A program made the position numbers and the translations under genes. 64,000 bases of DNA, taken from NCBI GenBank assembly GCA_949825065.1, contig OX463849.1, positions 34,429,199 to 34,493,198 on the forward strand. Direction: 5' to 3'. This document shows, piece after piece, positions 1-11,589 of the stretch. Positions within the stretch are counted from its first letter, which is position 1; the number at the start of each line of letters is the position of its first letter. The notes beneath the pieces were generated by a model. The model did not search any database and had not been told where the DNA came from. It was given only the letters and a program-made list of their open reading frames with translations. The DNA comes from Odontocerum albicorne. Lineage: Eukaryota; Arthropoda; Insecta; Trichoptera; Odontoceridae.

Positions 1-1003
1 CTTATTTATTTTAAAGTAAGCGTGAGAAAATAAGGGCTATTCCATCAACATGTAAAAAAATCTCCAATTGTCTCCGTAATTCAGTTATTTTTTGAGATGA
101 GTATATTTATTAGTTAGTTATGATTTTAATTAGTTCATAAGTATGTTATATATCATATATCCATTATTTCTAGTTATATTTGTTTCAAAAGTTCTTTGAT
201 GTAATCATCCTATTTCTATAGGTAGTTCGCTTACCAGTCTCGTTATAAGGGCCGTACAAAAGCGAAACCTTAGATAAAGTATAAGCATAAATATAACTGA
301 TAGTATCTCAATTTAACAACTCGTAAAGGGAAATAATAACTTAAATAACAATAAAACGAATCTATAATATTCGACAATTTATCGTGCCGTGCACGCTTCC
401 GGAGTTTTTAGAACATTTCTTAACTGTAATAAATGGTGCTTGTGTAGAAAATATTTACGGCGTTAACTACTTACTACTGTTAGCACATTTATTAAAGCTG
501 AACGTTAAAAATGTAAAGTCTTCACTGGTGACTAATGTGAACATTATTTATTCAACACTACACAACGACGCGAATAAGAAAGTATTTCAATTTTATAATT
601 TAATTACATTATTACAGCGTGCTCTACATTTTATAAAAGTGAAAATAAAACGGGCGGAATCTGTTATACCAAATCAGAGCTATCTTAATTATTATCGACA
701 ATAATGTGCTATTTAGGTGACATCTGTTTTTAGATTTTTTCACTTCGGACGAACTTTAGAGCGTTTCTGATAGATCTGGTTAATATTTATTATCATATTG
801 ATCCATGACTAATTGACTTGTAAACTGTTAGCATTATGGACATCGACATTATTTTCTGCCTAAGAGTATATTATTATGACAGCACAGGATTATTGCAACA
901 CATTTTGCTGCCAAAACAAACCTGTGGTTAATGACTAATACTTAAGCAAGTCAGCAGGGCTGGTTCCACCTTTATGCGAATCAACAAGTTGATATTACGA
1001 CTC
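1..1003. other. AT-rich stretch, no gene recognised
   Basis: An open frame runs on the + strand from about 345 to 704, but it has no ATG near its start and no motif I recognise. A frame of this length is expected by chance several times in 64 kb of this base composition. Nothing else stands out. Confidence 0.4.
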
Positions 1004-1007
1004 TTAA

Positions 1008-1217
1008 CACATTCACTGCGATATGTATTTATAGAATAATGTAGAGGTACTGAAAAAAATCATATTTTCGAAACCTTAAAATCTTACGGATATCTTAAAA
1101 TCTTAAAATATTTGGTACCATACAAACAAAGAGAATCGAATGACGCGCAACGGGCGTCATCAGCGTCTCTACAAAAAATGTGTTGACGCCCCAGGGGCGT
1201 CTTTAGCAGCGAACGTG
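1008..1217. mobile_element. piggyBac-type MITE with TTAA target duplication
   Basis: A 210-bp non-coding element lies between TTAA tetranucleotides at 1004-1007 and 1218-1221, the target duplication typical of piggyBac-like transposons. The termini are inverted: CACATTCACTGCG on the left, and CACGTTCGCTGCT when the right end is read inwards (10 of 13 match). The right half carries GACGCCCC-A-GGGGCGTC, a perfect 8-bp palindrome, near a second GACGC/GCGTC pair. There is no transposase, so it would depend on one elsewhere. The family assignment rests on TTAA plus the termini only. Confidence 0.6.
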
Positions 1218-1440
1218 TTAATAAAGCACAACTATGAAAATAAATGCTATCAATGATCCTCTTTTGACTTCCAGATAAAATTAATAATATTATCATAGTA
1301 GAAAACTGATGTCATCTTCAGGAAATCCTGCACGTGTCAATTCAATTCGCGAGTAATTAGGTTTCCCACATTGGAGATGGGAAAAGCAATATCTACTTTT
1401 AATCTCTTTCTTAAGGTGTAGTGTAGTGTTCATTTTACAC

Positions 1441-1700
1441 CATAAATTTTGATAAGACCTCCCAAAAAGGGTTTCTTCAAGTGCTTAGTGAAGTTGCACA
1501 TATATCTCTAATACTAAGAGGTAGACCATTCCACCTCAAGAACCTTCAATGGCAAAAGCTCTATCATAATACCTCGCCCTATTGAATCGATTCGGAACAA
1601 TCAGTTTATTAGTTTAAGAAGAAATCGACCTTAAAGATATACGAAGGAACATCTTTCAGACAGATATTCGAAAGATACAATGGACATATCGCATTATATT
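1441..1700 (-). mobile_element. LINE-B (Jockey/CR1-like) 3' fragment
   Basis: On the minus strand this is the C-terminal end of a reverse transcriptase followed by a short 3' end. The conserved part reads like the better copy at 6062-6410: a tyrosine-rich YYDRA box, then the terminal LKTTLFG-like motif encoded by the 'cccaaaaagg' stretch. It is 5'-truncated and frame-broken. The + strand LINE-A fragment at 1757-2185 lies immediately upstream of it. Confidence 0.6.
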
Positions 1701-1756
1701 TATTTGAGAATTCGATCGCATTATATTTATTTACCACCATTTATTTATATATACTC

Positions 1757-2185
1757 CTCATCAAGACCTATGTATGGAGTATCTTGATGTACGGCTGGGA
1801 GACATGGTGCCTATCCGAAAGAGATATACGAAGACTAGAGGCTTTTGAGATGTGGTCCTATAGAAGACTATTAGGAATTTCCTGGAGAGACCACATCACA
1901 AATGAAGAGGTTCTCCAACGAATCGAAGGAGGAAGGCACCTGCTCAGGATCCTGTCCGAAAGGCGTGCAAGATGGATCGGTCATATAATACGACAAGAGG
2001 GCCTCTTGCATGCCATAATGGAGGGTATGACCGAGGGGACAAACTCTAGGGGACGCCCACGCCGAGAGTACCTGGAGGACCTGTTGGTGGACGTGCGCTG
2101 CTCAACATATACAGATTTAAAAAGAGCCGCACAGAACAGGGAAGAATGGAGGAGAAGAGTTGAAATTGCTGCAAACCAGTCTTAG
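1757..2185 (+). pseudogene. LINE-A endonuclease-reverse transcriptase C-terminus
   Basis: An open frame of about 140 codons encodes only the C-terminal region of a non-LTR retrotransposon ORF2, beyond the palm domain. The order of motifs is typical of the family: LMYGWETW, then RRLEAFEMWSYRRLL, ISWRDHITNEEVL, RARWIGHIIR, and a basic GRPRREYLEDLL box before a final REEWRR. The catalytic FADD-type motif and the endonuclease are missing, so this is a 5'-truncated dead copy. A repeated 'agaattcgatc' at about 1707-1717 and 2230-2240 may be its target-site duplication. The exact clade (RTE-like or relative) is uncertain. Confidence 0.8.
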
Positions 2186-2489
2186 GACTGCAACCACGGA
2201 GGAGGATATTTATTTAAGAATAAGATTTAAGAATTCGATCTACTCGTATATATCGCAAAATACAATATTTGAATATATAGATCGAAATCTTAAATCAGGA
2301 AAGACTTTTTAGACGTGGATTAATTTGATAATATTTATGACTACCATATATCAGCCTAGCAGCTGCATTAAAAAAATATTGGATTACAGATATTTGTGAA
2401 TCAGATAAATGGTATTACAGTAGTCCAGACGCGACACAATTAATGAATAAATCAGAGTTTTTATATCCCTTGTTGGAAGAGATCGAAGT

Positions 2490-3346
2490 ATAAATTTTAA
2501 CTTGCGAAGACTATAGAAGCTCGAAGAAACCGTAGAACCTATTTTTGTTTAAAAAAATACCTTACTACAATAGTAAGAAAGACACAAATAAAATGTATGC
2601 AATCTTTTGGAAAAATACTAACCCCCATGCCTAATAAAGCTTTCCTATTAAGAAAACGTTGTCTACGCGATGAAGCCACACAGAGAAATTCCAATATATG
2701 TGAATTTTATTTTAATTTGTACTAGAAAAAGTTTTTTTAAACCTTTCTTTTTCAGTTGAGATCCGAATATTTTTAGTTTTGCTTTGAAAGCATTAAAAAG
2801 CCAACTAAAACGATAATATCTGGAAATTTCAGTTTGAAATTTTTGTAATGCCTTCTCATATCGGTTAAAAATACTACATTTTGCAACCATGTAGGGTTCA
2901 TTGGTAACATTTTTCAACCAATGGTAACATTTGTCTCCCATTGTCTTCAAAGAATTATTATTTCTGAAAATAGATTTTAAAATGTATTAAGATAATTTTG
3001 TTGATTCTTATCTTACATGTGTGATAAGAAAGTATATTTTTTTTTAAATAAGTATATAAAAATAAAAAATGAAATAAGAACCTCAACACGCCTCTGCACA
3101 CGTGCACTTGGAAAAAGGAAAACAGTGTAGAATCAATATCAGAATTGTTTCGAAGAACTTAAAAGGGACACTTCTAGGAATTGCTTTGTTACAGATATGA
3201 ACCTGCGCTATTGGTTCAAACCTGTCACGTGATTTACGGAAATGGAGCATTCCTTCATTCATACCTGCACCACTGTATGAATAATGAGGAAAATTCAGAG
3301 AGAATCAGGCCATTTCTGCCAGTGATGACGCATTAGTGTTGATTTT
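2490..3346. other. no gene recognised
   Basis: AT-rich sequence. A 95-codon minus-strand frame at 2663-2950 shows no motif or family resemblance and is not called. Confidence 0.4.
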
Positions 3347-3530
3347 ATTGTCTCATTCATATACTATACGAATGCTCTGTGAAACAGCAAAATTGTCTCA
3401 TTCATATACTGTACGAATGCTCTGTGAAACAGCAAAATTGTCTCATTCATATACTATACGAATGCTCTGTGAAACAGCAAAATTGTCTCATTCATATACT
3501 ATACGAATGCTCTGTGGAACAGCAAAATAT
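3347..3530. repeat. 45-bp minisatellite, 4 copies
   Basis: Four head-to-tail copies begin at about 3347, 3392, 3437 and 3482, with a unit starting ATTGTCTCATTCATATACTA. They are nearly identical. Because 45 is a multiple of three, the + strand stays open through all copies (15-residue repeats). I read that frame as a by-product of the repeat. Confidence 0.9.
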
Positions 3531-3539
3531 TTTCTTTTT

Positions 3540-5090
3540 TGTCAGAGCTGCGGTCTGATTGTCAAAAGGATTGCTTAACAAATATATGTATCGGGTTCGA
3601 TTTCCATCATCAAAACATTTTTATCTGATTTGACATATAATGCTGTGATGATCCATTTTTCTTTGTTGTTAAAACGCTTGGTTTTCATTAGAAAGTTTCA
3701 GGTTACACTTTCGAATACTAAAAAATGGTTTCAATCTAGTTCGGAGATCCTAAACGAAGTAATTTATCACTCGGCATGCGATAGTATTACAAGCAAGTGC
3801 GGCGACGGACAGCGAAATGTGCCTACTAAGGTGGTTTTTAACTCAATGGCGTGGTTAACGGAGTCGATGACTATATTATAAACAATTGCTTACAATATTG
3901 TCTCATGGTCACTATCTTCGAAGTGTTTGTACCAAAATTGATAAGTTTGCAATGAAGTGTGTAGCCTAATTGATCGATATTCATACAAAAATTGTCCTTT
4001 CGAGTATCAAATGGATATTTATGTGCAACTGAACTCAACCTACACTTTACCTGTTCTAAGATAATTAAGGAAACAAACTTAATAAGTTGTGAGACTTAAT
4101 TATATGTAAGTACTACATGAGTCAGCTCGTTATGTACTTCGTCATTGTACACCTTACAATCGTCAAACTCACACCACATTTAAAAATTAACACGAAATTT
4201 TACTACACCTTACCCCTCTTGCAAGCCTACGTTCTCAAACTCCTGTCTTAATAACAACAACCAGGCTCTGATACACTGCCTGAATTTTTCGCACCTCTTT
4301 TGCTTTTTTGAATTCGGTATCTCATTGTATGTCGTGAGAACTAGATATACTTATTACCTTTGGGCAAAATACTCTAGGCATGGTAAATATATAATTAGTT
4401 GACATGTGGCTTTGTTGAGTTTGTATTTAATTTTTTTCTTGATGCTAGTGCCAGAAAAAAGGATTTAAAGTGTAGGTGACTGATGTGTTGATCCATGACT
4501 TTTAAATCAACTTAAAGCGTATCTCGAGATTTTGATATCACCGATATCCTGCGAAATTTGGACGAACACGAATTCGAAGTTCATATATGTTCCTACTTAT
4601 ATCCACATTTGTCTCAACTCTGTGATTCCCTTTTCTCCAAAAATATAATGCACTGAAGAAAATAAAATTGCATTGTCTTTATCACCTGTCCATATCAACT
4701 GTGTGGAATGGGCGTTCAATTTGCGGATTCTCAAGTGGGGAATGAAACAACACCTTTTTTGACCAACTAATAATAACTAGTTGCAACCCATGAAATATTC
4801 ACGGAAGTAAAACAAATTCTACATTTATGAAAATACATATTCATAAATGTAAAATTTGTTTATATATTATATATAATTTATTCATCGTCCCCTTTTACAC
4901 CGGTTCAAAAATTGTAAGCTATGTATTTAAAATTCGTTCAGTATCACGGACCCACCGAAATTCAAATATCGAATTACTTTCGGAGAGAATCCAAGTATTC
5001 CTCTCTCGCGTTCTTGTATTCAAAATTTAATTCTCGTATTCTTTCTTTGACGACAACCATCGTACGGGTTTTGGCTATTTATATTATGAT
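3540..5090. other. no gene recognised
   Basis: I see only short frames (for example 3630-3881 and 4921-5181, both +) without recognisable motifs, in AT-rich DNA. Confidence 0.35.
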
Positions 5091-5094
5091 GATG

Positions 5095-5315
5095 ATAGTA
5101 AAATTGCACCGTTTAGAAAGCAGGCACTTTGATTCTGGCTTCGAGACCACTATTATTGCCAGATTTAAATTGTATGTATAAAAAACAAGAGGAGTGTAAA
5201 GAAAGGAAGGAAGTAGCAGCGGCTATTAGATAAGATACCTATTCGCATCGGCATATGTTTAGAAAACCATATTTGGCAAGAAAATCCCAGAAAACTTACC
5301 AATGGAAGACTATAC
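5095..5315 (-). mobile_element. SINE-B copy (diverged)
   Basis: Read on the minus strand this resembles copies at 10320-10565, 27470-27670 and 37275-37470. A segment like TAATCTAATGGC (A-box-like) is followed by an AT-rich spacer, then 'ataatagtgggttcgaatccc'-type B-box sequence (degraded here) and a 'ctctaaacggcgc' tail. The pol III boxes are inferred from comparing the four copies. No single copy looks intact. Confidence 0.45.
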
Positions 5316-5317
5316 TA

Positions 5318-5961
5318 AAGAAAATGTAGCATGGTTCCTGTGACGTTTTACAAGTTTGCCCCAATACAACCTTGTAACGACGTTCAGTAATTTTAATTAT
5401 TTTATCAACTTTAATATAAGCCTCAATTCTAATAAATAGCAAGTTATTTAGGTGAATACATTACATAAAGCTAACAATAATGACAAATTAATACATATTG
5501 TTACAAATAAGCAAAAAATATGTCAGTTTGTTAAAATCAAATAATATTTGGTGACGTTCGTCAAAAGTCACTACGTTAGTCTGCATTGGCTAGGGATGGG
5601 GTATACGATAATTGGATTTTCGATTTTTTTTATACATAAAATTAAAGGTTCGTAATTATTATTAATTCATAGTGGATCTTGGCCTATTTAATGATACATA
5701 CAAATAATAGAATACATTAGAAAGTCAGTATAATAAAAATTTGTAATTAAAACGTCAGTTTAGAGAAGAACAATTTTATTTAATCATAAAACATACATTT
5801 TAGTCGTAATCCGATAAAGGAGCACATTCTAAAGTTTCATCGTCATTATCAGAATCAGAACTACAACTTTCACCAACATTTATAATGAAGAATAACGATT
5901 TTACCCCATCCCTTTGTGACATGACAATTCAAACGTCATAGGGACCATGCTACATTTTCTT
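5318..5961. mobile_element. unclassified DNA transposon or MITE with 31-bp inverted ends
   Basis: The ends at 5318-5348 and 5931-5961 are inverted copies starting AAGAAAATGTAGCATGGT, with 29 of 31 positions matching. Inside, a second inverted pair (AGGGATGGGGTA) lies near 5592 and 5910, which suggests nesting. On the minus strand near 5800-5890 a short frame ends in an acidic SCSSDSDNDDETLE tail before a stop, possibly the C-terminus of a lost transposase. I found no clean target duplication. Confidence 0.5.
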
Positions 5962-6061
5962 GAATATAACTACAAATAAACCTTTTTTTATCTTACTATA
6001 TGTAAACAACATCTAAAGCCGAATGTTTTATTGTAATGTAAATATGTATGTGGTGTTTATA

Positions 6062-6410
6062 TACAATCATAAATATTGATAAGACCTCCCAAAAAGGGTT
6101 GTCTTTAAGTGCTTCATAAAGCTGATCATGCCACATATATCTCGAACAATAAGAAACATATCATTCCACGCTATAGGACTAGCAACGCCAATAGCTCTAT
6201 CATAATACTCTGCCGTATTGGATCGATTTGGAACAATACATTTATTAGATGAAGAAGAAAGTGACCTTAAAGTTCTACTCCTCTCTAAAGTAGCATCTCT
6301 CATACACAGAGTGAAAAGATAAAATAGGGAAATCCCATTGAGGGACTTGAATACAAAGAGAAAAAGTTTAAAATCAATCCGTTCACGATATTTTTTAAAC
6401 AAGGTTTATG
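6062..6410 (-). pseudogene. LINE-B reverse transcriptase C-terminus
   Basis: This is the best LINE-B tail in the window. The 111-codon minus frame reads RIDFKLFLFVFKSLNGISLFY, then a basic stretch around TLERSRTLRS, YYDRAIGVASPIAWNDM, and the terminal LKTTLFG motif. These are the post-thumb residues of Jockey/CR1-type ORF2 proteins. Palm, fingers and endonuclease are absent (5' truncation). Related fragments are at 1441, 10655, 26450, 44548 and 56858. Confidence 0.75.
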
Positions 6411-7412
6411 TTTATAATGGATAAAAACATCTGAGAAATGTTTGAGAATTACTGCGACAATATGTTGGAGAATAATAAATTATAATTAGTTCTTAAAGTT
6501 TAATCTCTACGAGAGATGAAGGTTCCTTTTAAATAATTACTACATACGAGCAACGAAAGGGTGTCCTTTGAAAATCTAATATATTCTGTTTTTACAAGTA
6601 CCATTATTTTAGGATAACCAAACGTTTCGAATGGTGAGTTGACCATTGGATGCCTTCTAATACTCATATTCTAGTTTGTTGTATATCTTGTGGCTTCAAT
6701 TCTTGTACCAACTTAGTTTTATACAGAAAGATGTGCAAATTGCTTTTCGTTGCAGTATTGTTCGATACATTCCGAGTCGAGCTGAATGTCATCTGGTTGA
6801 AGTTGCTTAATCTCAGCTTCTCTTTCTTATACCCTTAGAATATTACCATCAGTGCAGATAAAACACGCTCTTCCAGCTCTAGAGAAGTCAACTACTAACC
6901 CCTGCTGGCGAAAACTTGCGAATAATATCCTAATCGTCGATCTTGCTGGGCACTCGCTAGTAGTAAAATGACGTCAATATGCGCATTGCATTTGAACAAT
7001 TGACTATTCAATTGCATGAATTTCGACCATTTTTATTCGTTTCTCTGTTGTTAAATTCTCCATTATATAACGTAAGGTTGCCTTTAAAATCACCAGGTAA
7101 TGGAATGAACTCAAAAATTAAGAAAGTTTGAAACTGGAGTGCGATTGATGAATCGAGCATTAGTTGAAACAATGGAAAATGTATGTGAAAGAAATTAAAG
7201 GTATTAAACAGAACGTCTTCGATACCAACTGAGATTTAGCCTAGAGGTTCCGGAGTTTTATTTCCGTTGTCACCGAAAATTGGGCAACCGGGAATATTTT
7301 CATATAAAGACATTTAACGTTCTCATGTTTTTAAATAATGAATTGTAACATACTCGTACATCAAACCAATCGACATATGAATTGCCTAGTATAAAACTTT
7401 TTTACCAGACGA
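6411..7412. other. no gene recognised
   Basis: AT-rich. One TGACGTCA octamer occurs near 6969. No coding or repeat structure was recognised. Confidence 0.35.
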
Positions 7413-7502
7413 CGTCTCTTTTTTATTGACATCGGGAATCGAACACCAAATCTCCGAGTGGAAGTCAAGCATCTTACCAACTAAGCCACGGAGTTTGTCG
7501 TC
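7413..7502 (-). mobile_element. tRNA-like SINE head
   Basis: The minus strand carries an A-box-like GTGGCTTAGTTGGTAAGATG and a B-box-like GTTCGATTCCC with tRNA-like spacing. This is the head of the SINE-A family without a recognisable tail. The lack of a matching acceptor stem, and the many similar heads in the window, argue against a functional tRNA gene. Confidence 0.5.
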
Positions 7503-7935
7503 TTTCAACGAAGAAAAAAATAGTAGCACAGAAAAAAAAATGTATAAACTTTTTCCCAATTAGCATATATCGAATATGCTCACTAATAGATTTGAATAAG
7601 ATATGAGAAACATAGTGTAAGTGGTAATTTGTAAAGATTACTAAAGCTGTTGCTCTAACACGGCGATTTCTCTAGTAGCGACACACAGAAGCGGGTTTAA
7701 CAAAAATGGCCCCAGGGACACAATTATTACCCAATGTTGAATCCAAATGGAGTAGTTTGAAAACTAAATCACTTACTCAGAAGTCTTACCTTTAACCTTT
7801 TAAGTAATTGATTAGAAGTTACTAATACAACTGGGGAATTGATAAATATATCGAGAATTAATAAAGTGCGGTGGTTTATATTATATTGTTGAGTAAATTT
7901 GTTCTTTAAAAAACAAAACAAAGGTTCAATACATT

Positions 7936-8077
7936 TTTGATACCGTCAAACAATAAACGTGGAACTAGGCAGTGATTTGATACCGTCAAACAATAAACGT
8001 GGAACTAGGCAGTGATTTGATACCGTCAAACAATAAACGTGGAACTAGGGAGTGATTTGATACCGTCAAACAATAAT
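7936..8077. repeat. 40-bp minisatellite, about 3.5 copies
   Basis: Units start at 7936, 7976, 8016 and 8056 with TTTGATACCGTCAAACAATA. The first three are almost identical and the last is partial. Confidence 0.9.
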
Positions 8078-8164
8078 GTTGAACAATCGTTGGACTTATA
8101 ATGTTATATTTTTATTTTATTCTAGGTTTTAAGATAATTTTATTTATTTTATTTACACATGACA

Positions 8165-8285
8165 AGAAATATACACAATTAAAAAAAAACAGGTAATTTA
8201 ATTTGGACACGCAATATTAATAGATCTGGGTTTGTTGCCTTTCACTTGTCGTGTCCGCAGTAAACTAGGATTTTGCCTGTATCTC
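8165..8285. repeat. dispersed repeat F, copy 1
   Basis: It matches 32040-32145 in the same orientation and 57520-57645 in reverse. Shared landmarks are CAGGTAATTTAATTTGGA, a GGATCTGGRTTTGTTGCC-like stretch, then TTGTCGTGTC and AGTAAACTAG. I cannot assign it to a transposon class. Confidence 0.6.
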
Positions 8286-8314
8286 ACTGAGGAAAAATTA
8301 CTATGCAGACTTTT

Positions 8315-8565
8315 GAAATACATCACATTTGCATTCCATCACACCGTCTCCCTGTCAGAGTGGGCAGAGGGGACAGAGTGCCATTATTTCCTATCGTGAC
8401 AAACACCCTTTGCTTAGTCTACATTCATGCACCTTCTCATACAGCTCCTAAAATTTCTCTTAATATGAACATTTATTCTGTCAAAATACCATACACTTGA
8501 TCCAATCATACTTTCCTTGGTTTTCCTTTACTACGCCTTCCACTCGCATTTTCACTGATATTTAT
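8315..8565 (-). mobile_element. LINE-C 3' fragment
   Basis: On the minus strand it resembles the LINE-C copies at 31390-31620 and 55080-55300: a degraded region matching the basic RGRPRK box and LDQV, then a 3' end encoding a YPSGK-like C-terminus ('cccactctgacaggga' type). It is non-coding now. Confidence 0.5.
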
Positions 8566-8673
8566 TTTGTTAGTTGTTTTAAATTCATTTGTCTCATGTA
8601 CCGCAACCCTCTCAGAGTGCACTTCTTCCTCTTAATCAACACATCAGCCTAAAGTTCACATGCCTTAATTCCC

Positions 8674-9021
8674 AGATATGTAAAGAGTAAGATCTAAGAA
8701 TGAATGTTGCGAAGAAAAAGGAATAACCAGTTATTCCGTCAACACTTACGTTTTAGGAAAATAAATACTTTTAAATTAAAAAATATCAGTGATAAAAATA
8801 TCCATATATTATATATGCGTTACGAAAAGAAATAATCATGGAAATTAGAACGTCGGAAATTATTTTAATGATACTCGGATATGAATTTTTTTTTCATCAA
8901 GATAAGATAACAGAATTCGTATTTTTTTTAAATCAAAAACTGTTTATTCCACTTTATGTAACGTTACATTACCATGATTTTGTATTTCGCAACATTCATA
9001 GATCTTACTCTTTACATATCT
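8674..9021. mobile_element. MITE-like element with about 35-bp inverted ends
   Basis: AGATATGTAAAGAGTAAGAT at 8674 is repeated in inverse at about 8986-9021, with the inverted match extending through the ATGAATGTTGCGAA segment. The interior is AT-rich and contains the palindrome ATGTAACGTTACAT (8957-8970) inside a short stretch that resembles repeat E. No coding capacity. Confidence 0.5.
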
Positions 9022-9514
9022 CGTACAATTTACTTATCACACTCACTAATGCAACTTACACTACTATGTCATCAGCATATATCAATCGGCAGATATTCAC
9101 ACTCGACACTAAACAATTACAGCTCACATTTATTAAATTATTAGTTAGTGACCAAATACATTTTTTATAAGTATAGGTTACCTTTTGCGTTGCTTAAAGC
9201 CTTCAATTTAAATAGTAACATTCAAGTTCAAATATCACCGCTGTCGTGAAAGTAATTCTATTCCGTTTTTACTAAATCTTTCCACCAGCGTAAAAGTTGC
9301 TTTGCAGCGAATAAAGCTATTTTTACTGTGCTCTATGGACCATCTTTTCTGGTGCAACACGCCTGTTAGTAGTTTTCTCTATTAGTCTCTCGAGAATATT
9401 ATTGAAATTCTTCAACTTGCTCTAAACTTTTATTGTTTACTGATACATCATTTTATAAGGAACACCAGTTCGAGGACGTTTTATAAAAGTTAGCGACATC
9501 ATCTTATTGGACTA

Positions 9515-9698
9515 CATTTTCGTTGTACACATTACAACCTGCCAGTCTTATTACCACAAGGTAATCTCTTGGTAATGTTACGGAGGCTTTAAGGGAAAGT
9601 CAGGCTCAAGAACTATAAAAAAATCAGTTATCAACGGGAATCGAACAGCATCCCCCAGGTTGGATGACTTATCAACTAGGCCACGGGGATTGTCATTG
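9515..9698 (-). mobile_element. SINE-A copy
   Basis: On the minus strand: a tRNA-like head (A-box GTGGCCTAGTTGATAAG, B-box GTTCGATTCCC), an oligo-T linker, a middle segment, and the conserved tail 'gagattaccttgtggtaata' ending GTACAACGAAAATG. Both the tail and the tRNA head match the SINE-A copies at 48100 and 27751. Confidence 0.7.
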
Positions 9699-9699
9699 C

Positions 9700-10319
9700 A
9701 TTTTTAATGAATCCTTTGTGTGTAAAACAGTTAATACAGATTGTATGTCACTTAGTTTTATTTTGAACTAACAATTTACTATTTTTCAAAGTAACAAAAC
9801 ATACGAGTTTTAGGAGGAAAACCGTTTAAACTCTGTTAAAATCATTTATGTTCTGTTATTAACAATGGCTTAGCAAACCAGTTAATATTCACTTAAAAAA
9901 AAGATCGGAAAAACTCAATTGAATTAAAGATAAATATAACAGTATAGTTCAATTTAATCTTCAAGAGAAATTTTCAACGATTTTGATTATTTTTTACATT
10001 GAATTAAAATCATTACAAAATATAATACACAATAGAAGATGGAAAAAGAAACATTGACGAAACGTAAAATAATAATAATAATAATAGAGCCTAGGATAGG
10101 CAGTTCCTCTTAGCTTCTGTAATGTCTGTATATAGATACGTACAGAAAAACTACCGTACATAATGTATAACAATAATAATCAGTTACGGTGTACAAGTGA
10201 GTGTATAATATAACTGCTACTAGATTTAACCACGAAGAAATAATTTCAACCTACCAAATGTTGTAAAACTTTACATTATTTTTATTCATGCTCCATAAAT
10301 ATATAGCATTAATAACTAA
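9700..10319. other. no gene recognised
   Basis: AT-rich, with a short (AAT)n run near 10068-10086. Confidence 0.35.
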
Positions 10320-10565
10320 AATAGCGCCGTTTAGAGAGTAGACTCTTTCTAAGGGCGCTTTAAATCAGGATTCATATTCACTTTTATTATTGTTGACAAA
10401 TCAAACTATAAAAATCAAAATATCCACTTTTATTGACAAAAAATTACAAAGTAAATTTATACTATATGTTGAGTGTCGGAATAGAAACGTGGAGGCTGCT
10501 GCGATAAGATTGGAGGGATAGAAACCCATACTCATTTTTGATAAGAAAACTGCAAAAAAATTCCA
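10320..10565 (-). mobile_element. SINE-B copy
   Basis: On the minus strand it ends in the same segment as the copies near 37280 and 5100 (TAGAAAGAGTCTACTCTCTA, then AACGGCGC). The central part is AT-rich and diverged. Confidence 0.45.
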
Positions 10566-10654
10566 AAGATAAGATTAACTACTAATAAACCTTCGTAAAT
10601 CTTTCTTTATGTTATAGTTGCATGTTCAATATTGATTTGAGTGTAGTGTACGTG

Positions 10655-10775
10655 TTTATATATAATCATAAATTTTGATAAGACTTCCCGAAAAGGTTTA
10701 TTTTCAAGTGATTCTTAAAGCTGTCCACGCCACTGATACCTCGTCGGAGGCAGATCATTCCATGCCACTGAATGA
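10655..10775 (-). mobile_element. LINE-B 3' end, short copy
   Basis: A minus-strand match to the last roughly 120 bp of LINE-B: the 3' UTR sequence ('tataatcataaatttt'), the 'cttcccgaaaaggttt' version of the LKTTLFG codons, and the preceding residues. Confidence 0.6.
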
Positions 10776-11585
10776 TTTACACTTAGATGTGAAAAATATC
10801 TACACAATAAACTAAATTTAAAGTGACATGCATGTTTCGCTTTACAAAAGCATTATCAAACAGTTTAAAAATGCTTCTGTAAGGTGAAACCTGTTACTTC
10901 AAAGTAAATTTATTGTAAAGGTTTTTTGTTATTTAAGTATTCAATCATTCTGTTTAAAAATGGTGTTTTATAATATTAATACCAAATCAATAAATATTTA
11001 AGTATTGTTCATTTGTCATGCACATGAAAAAAATATTTTCAATAGTTAAAAAGTAATTTTTGAAACAGTTTGAAATATGAAATGAATTTATATTACACGT
11101 AGGCACTTTTTTAAAAGCATATTTACACTTGTCTCTTTGAAGTTTCATTTTCTTAGACAAAAAATGTTTGAGAATCCGTGTTAACTCCGTTTAGACAAAA
11201 TAATAGAAGCTTCATCTATTGATGTTCTCGGTAACTTCGAGTACAATTCAAACTTAAGTGCTCCGAGGTCCCCATTAGATTTATTTAGTATTGGTTACAC
11301 AATCAATCTTGTTTCCAAACTCAACAGAGATATAATTGTTTTCTAATTTGAATAGAAATGAGTGCCCTTTTAAAATATAACTTTTCAAAGCACAACCCCA
11401 AAATTAAAGGTTACATTTCATTCAACAATGATTATATTTGTTGGTTTTAACTTTACAATTATAGTGAAATTAATATTTGATTTTTATTGTTATGATTTAT
11501 AAGTATTTTTTTTTTCAAAGTTTCCCACGAAGGGATTAAATAGTGTACACACATTAAAAAAAAGTCACATGTCGGTTTTTTTTTT
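10776..11585. other. no gene recognised
   Basis: AT-rich sequence with no frame or repeat I could assign. Confidence 0.35.
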
Positions 11586-11589
11586 GTTA

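Noticed and set aside
345..704. Roughly 119-codon open frame as a possible host gene or exon
   Set aside because: No ATG near its start, no recognised motif, and frames of this length are expected by chance in AT-rich DNA.
3336..3578. Repetitive protein of 15-residue repeats
   Set aside because: It is the translation of a 45-bp minisatellite. The frame is open only because the unit is a multiple of three.
10068..10086. Regulatory (AAT)n element
   Set aside because: A simple microsatellite of ordinary length for such DNA.
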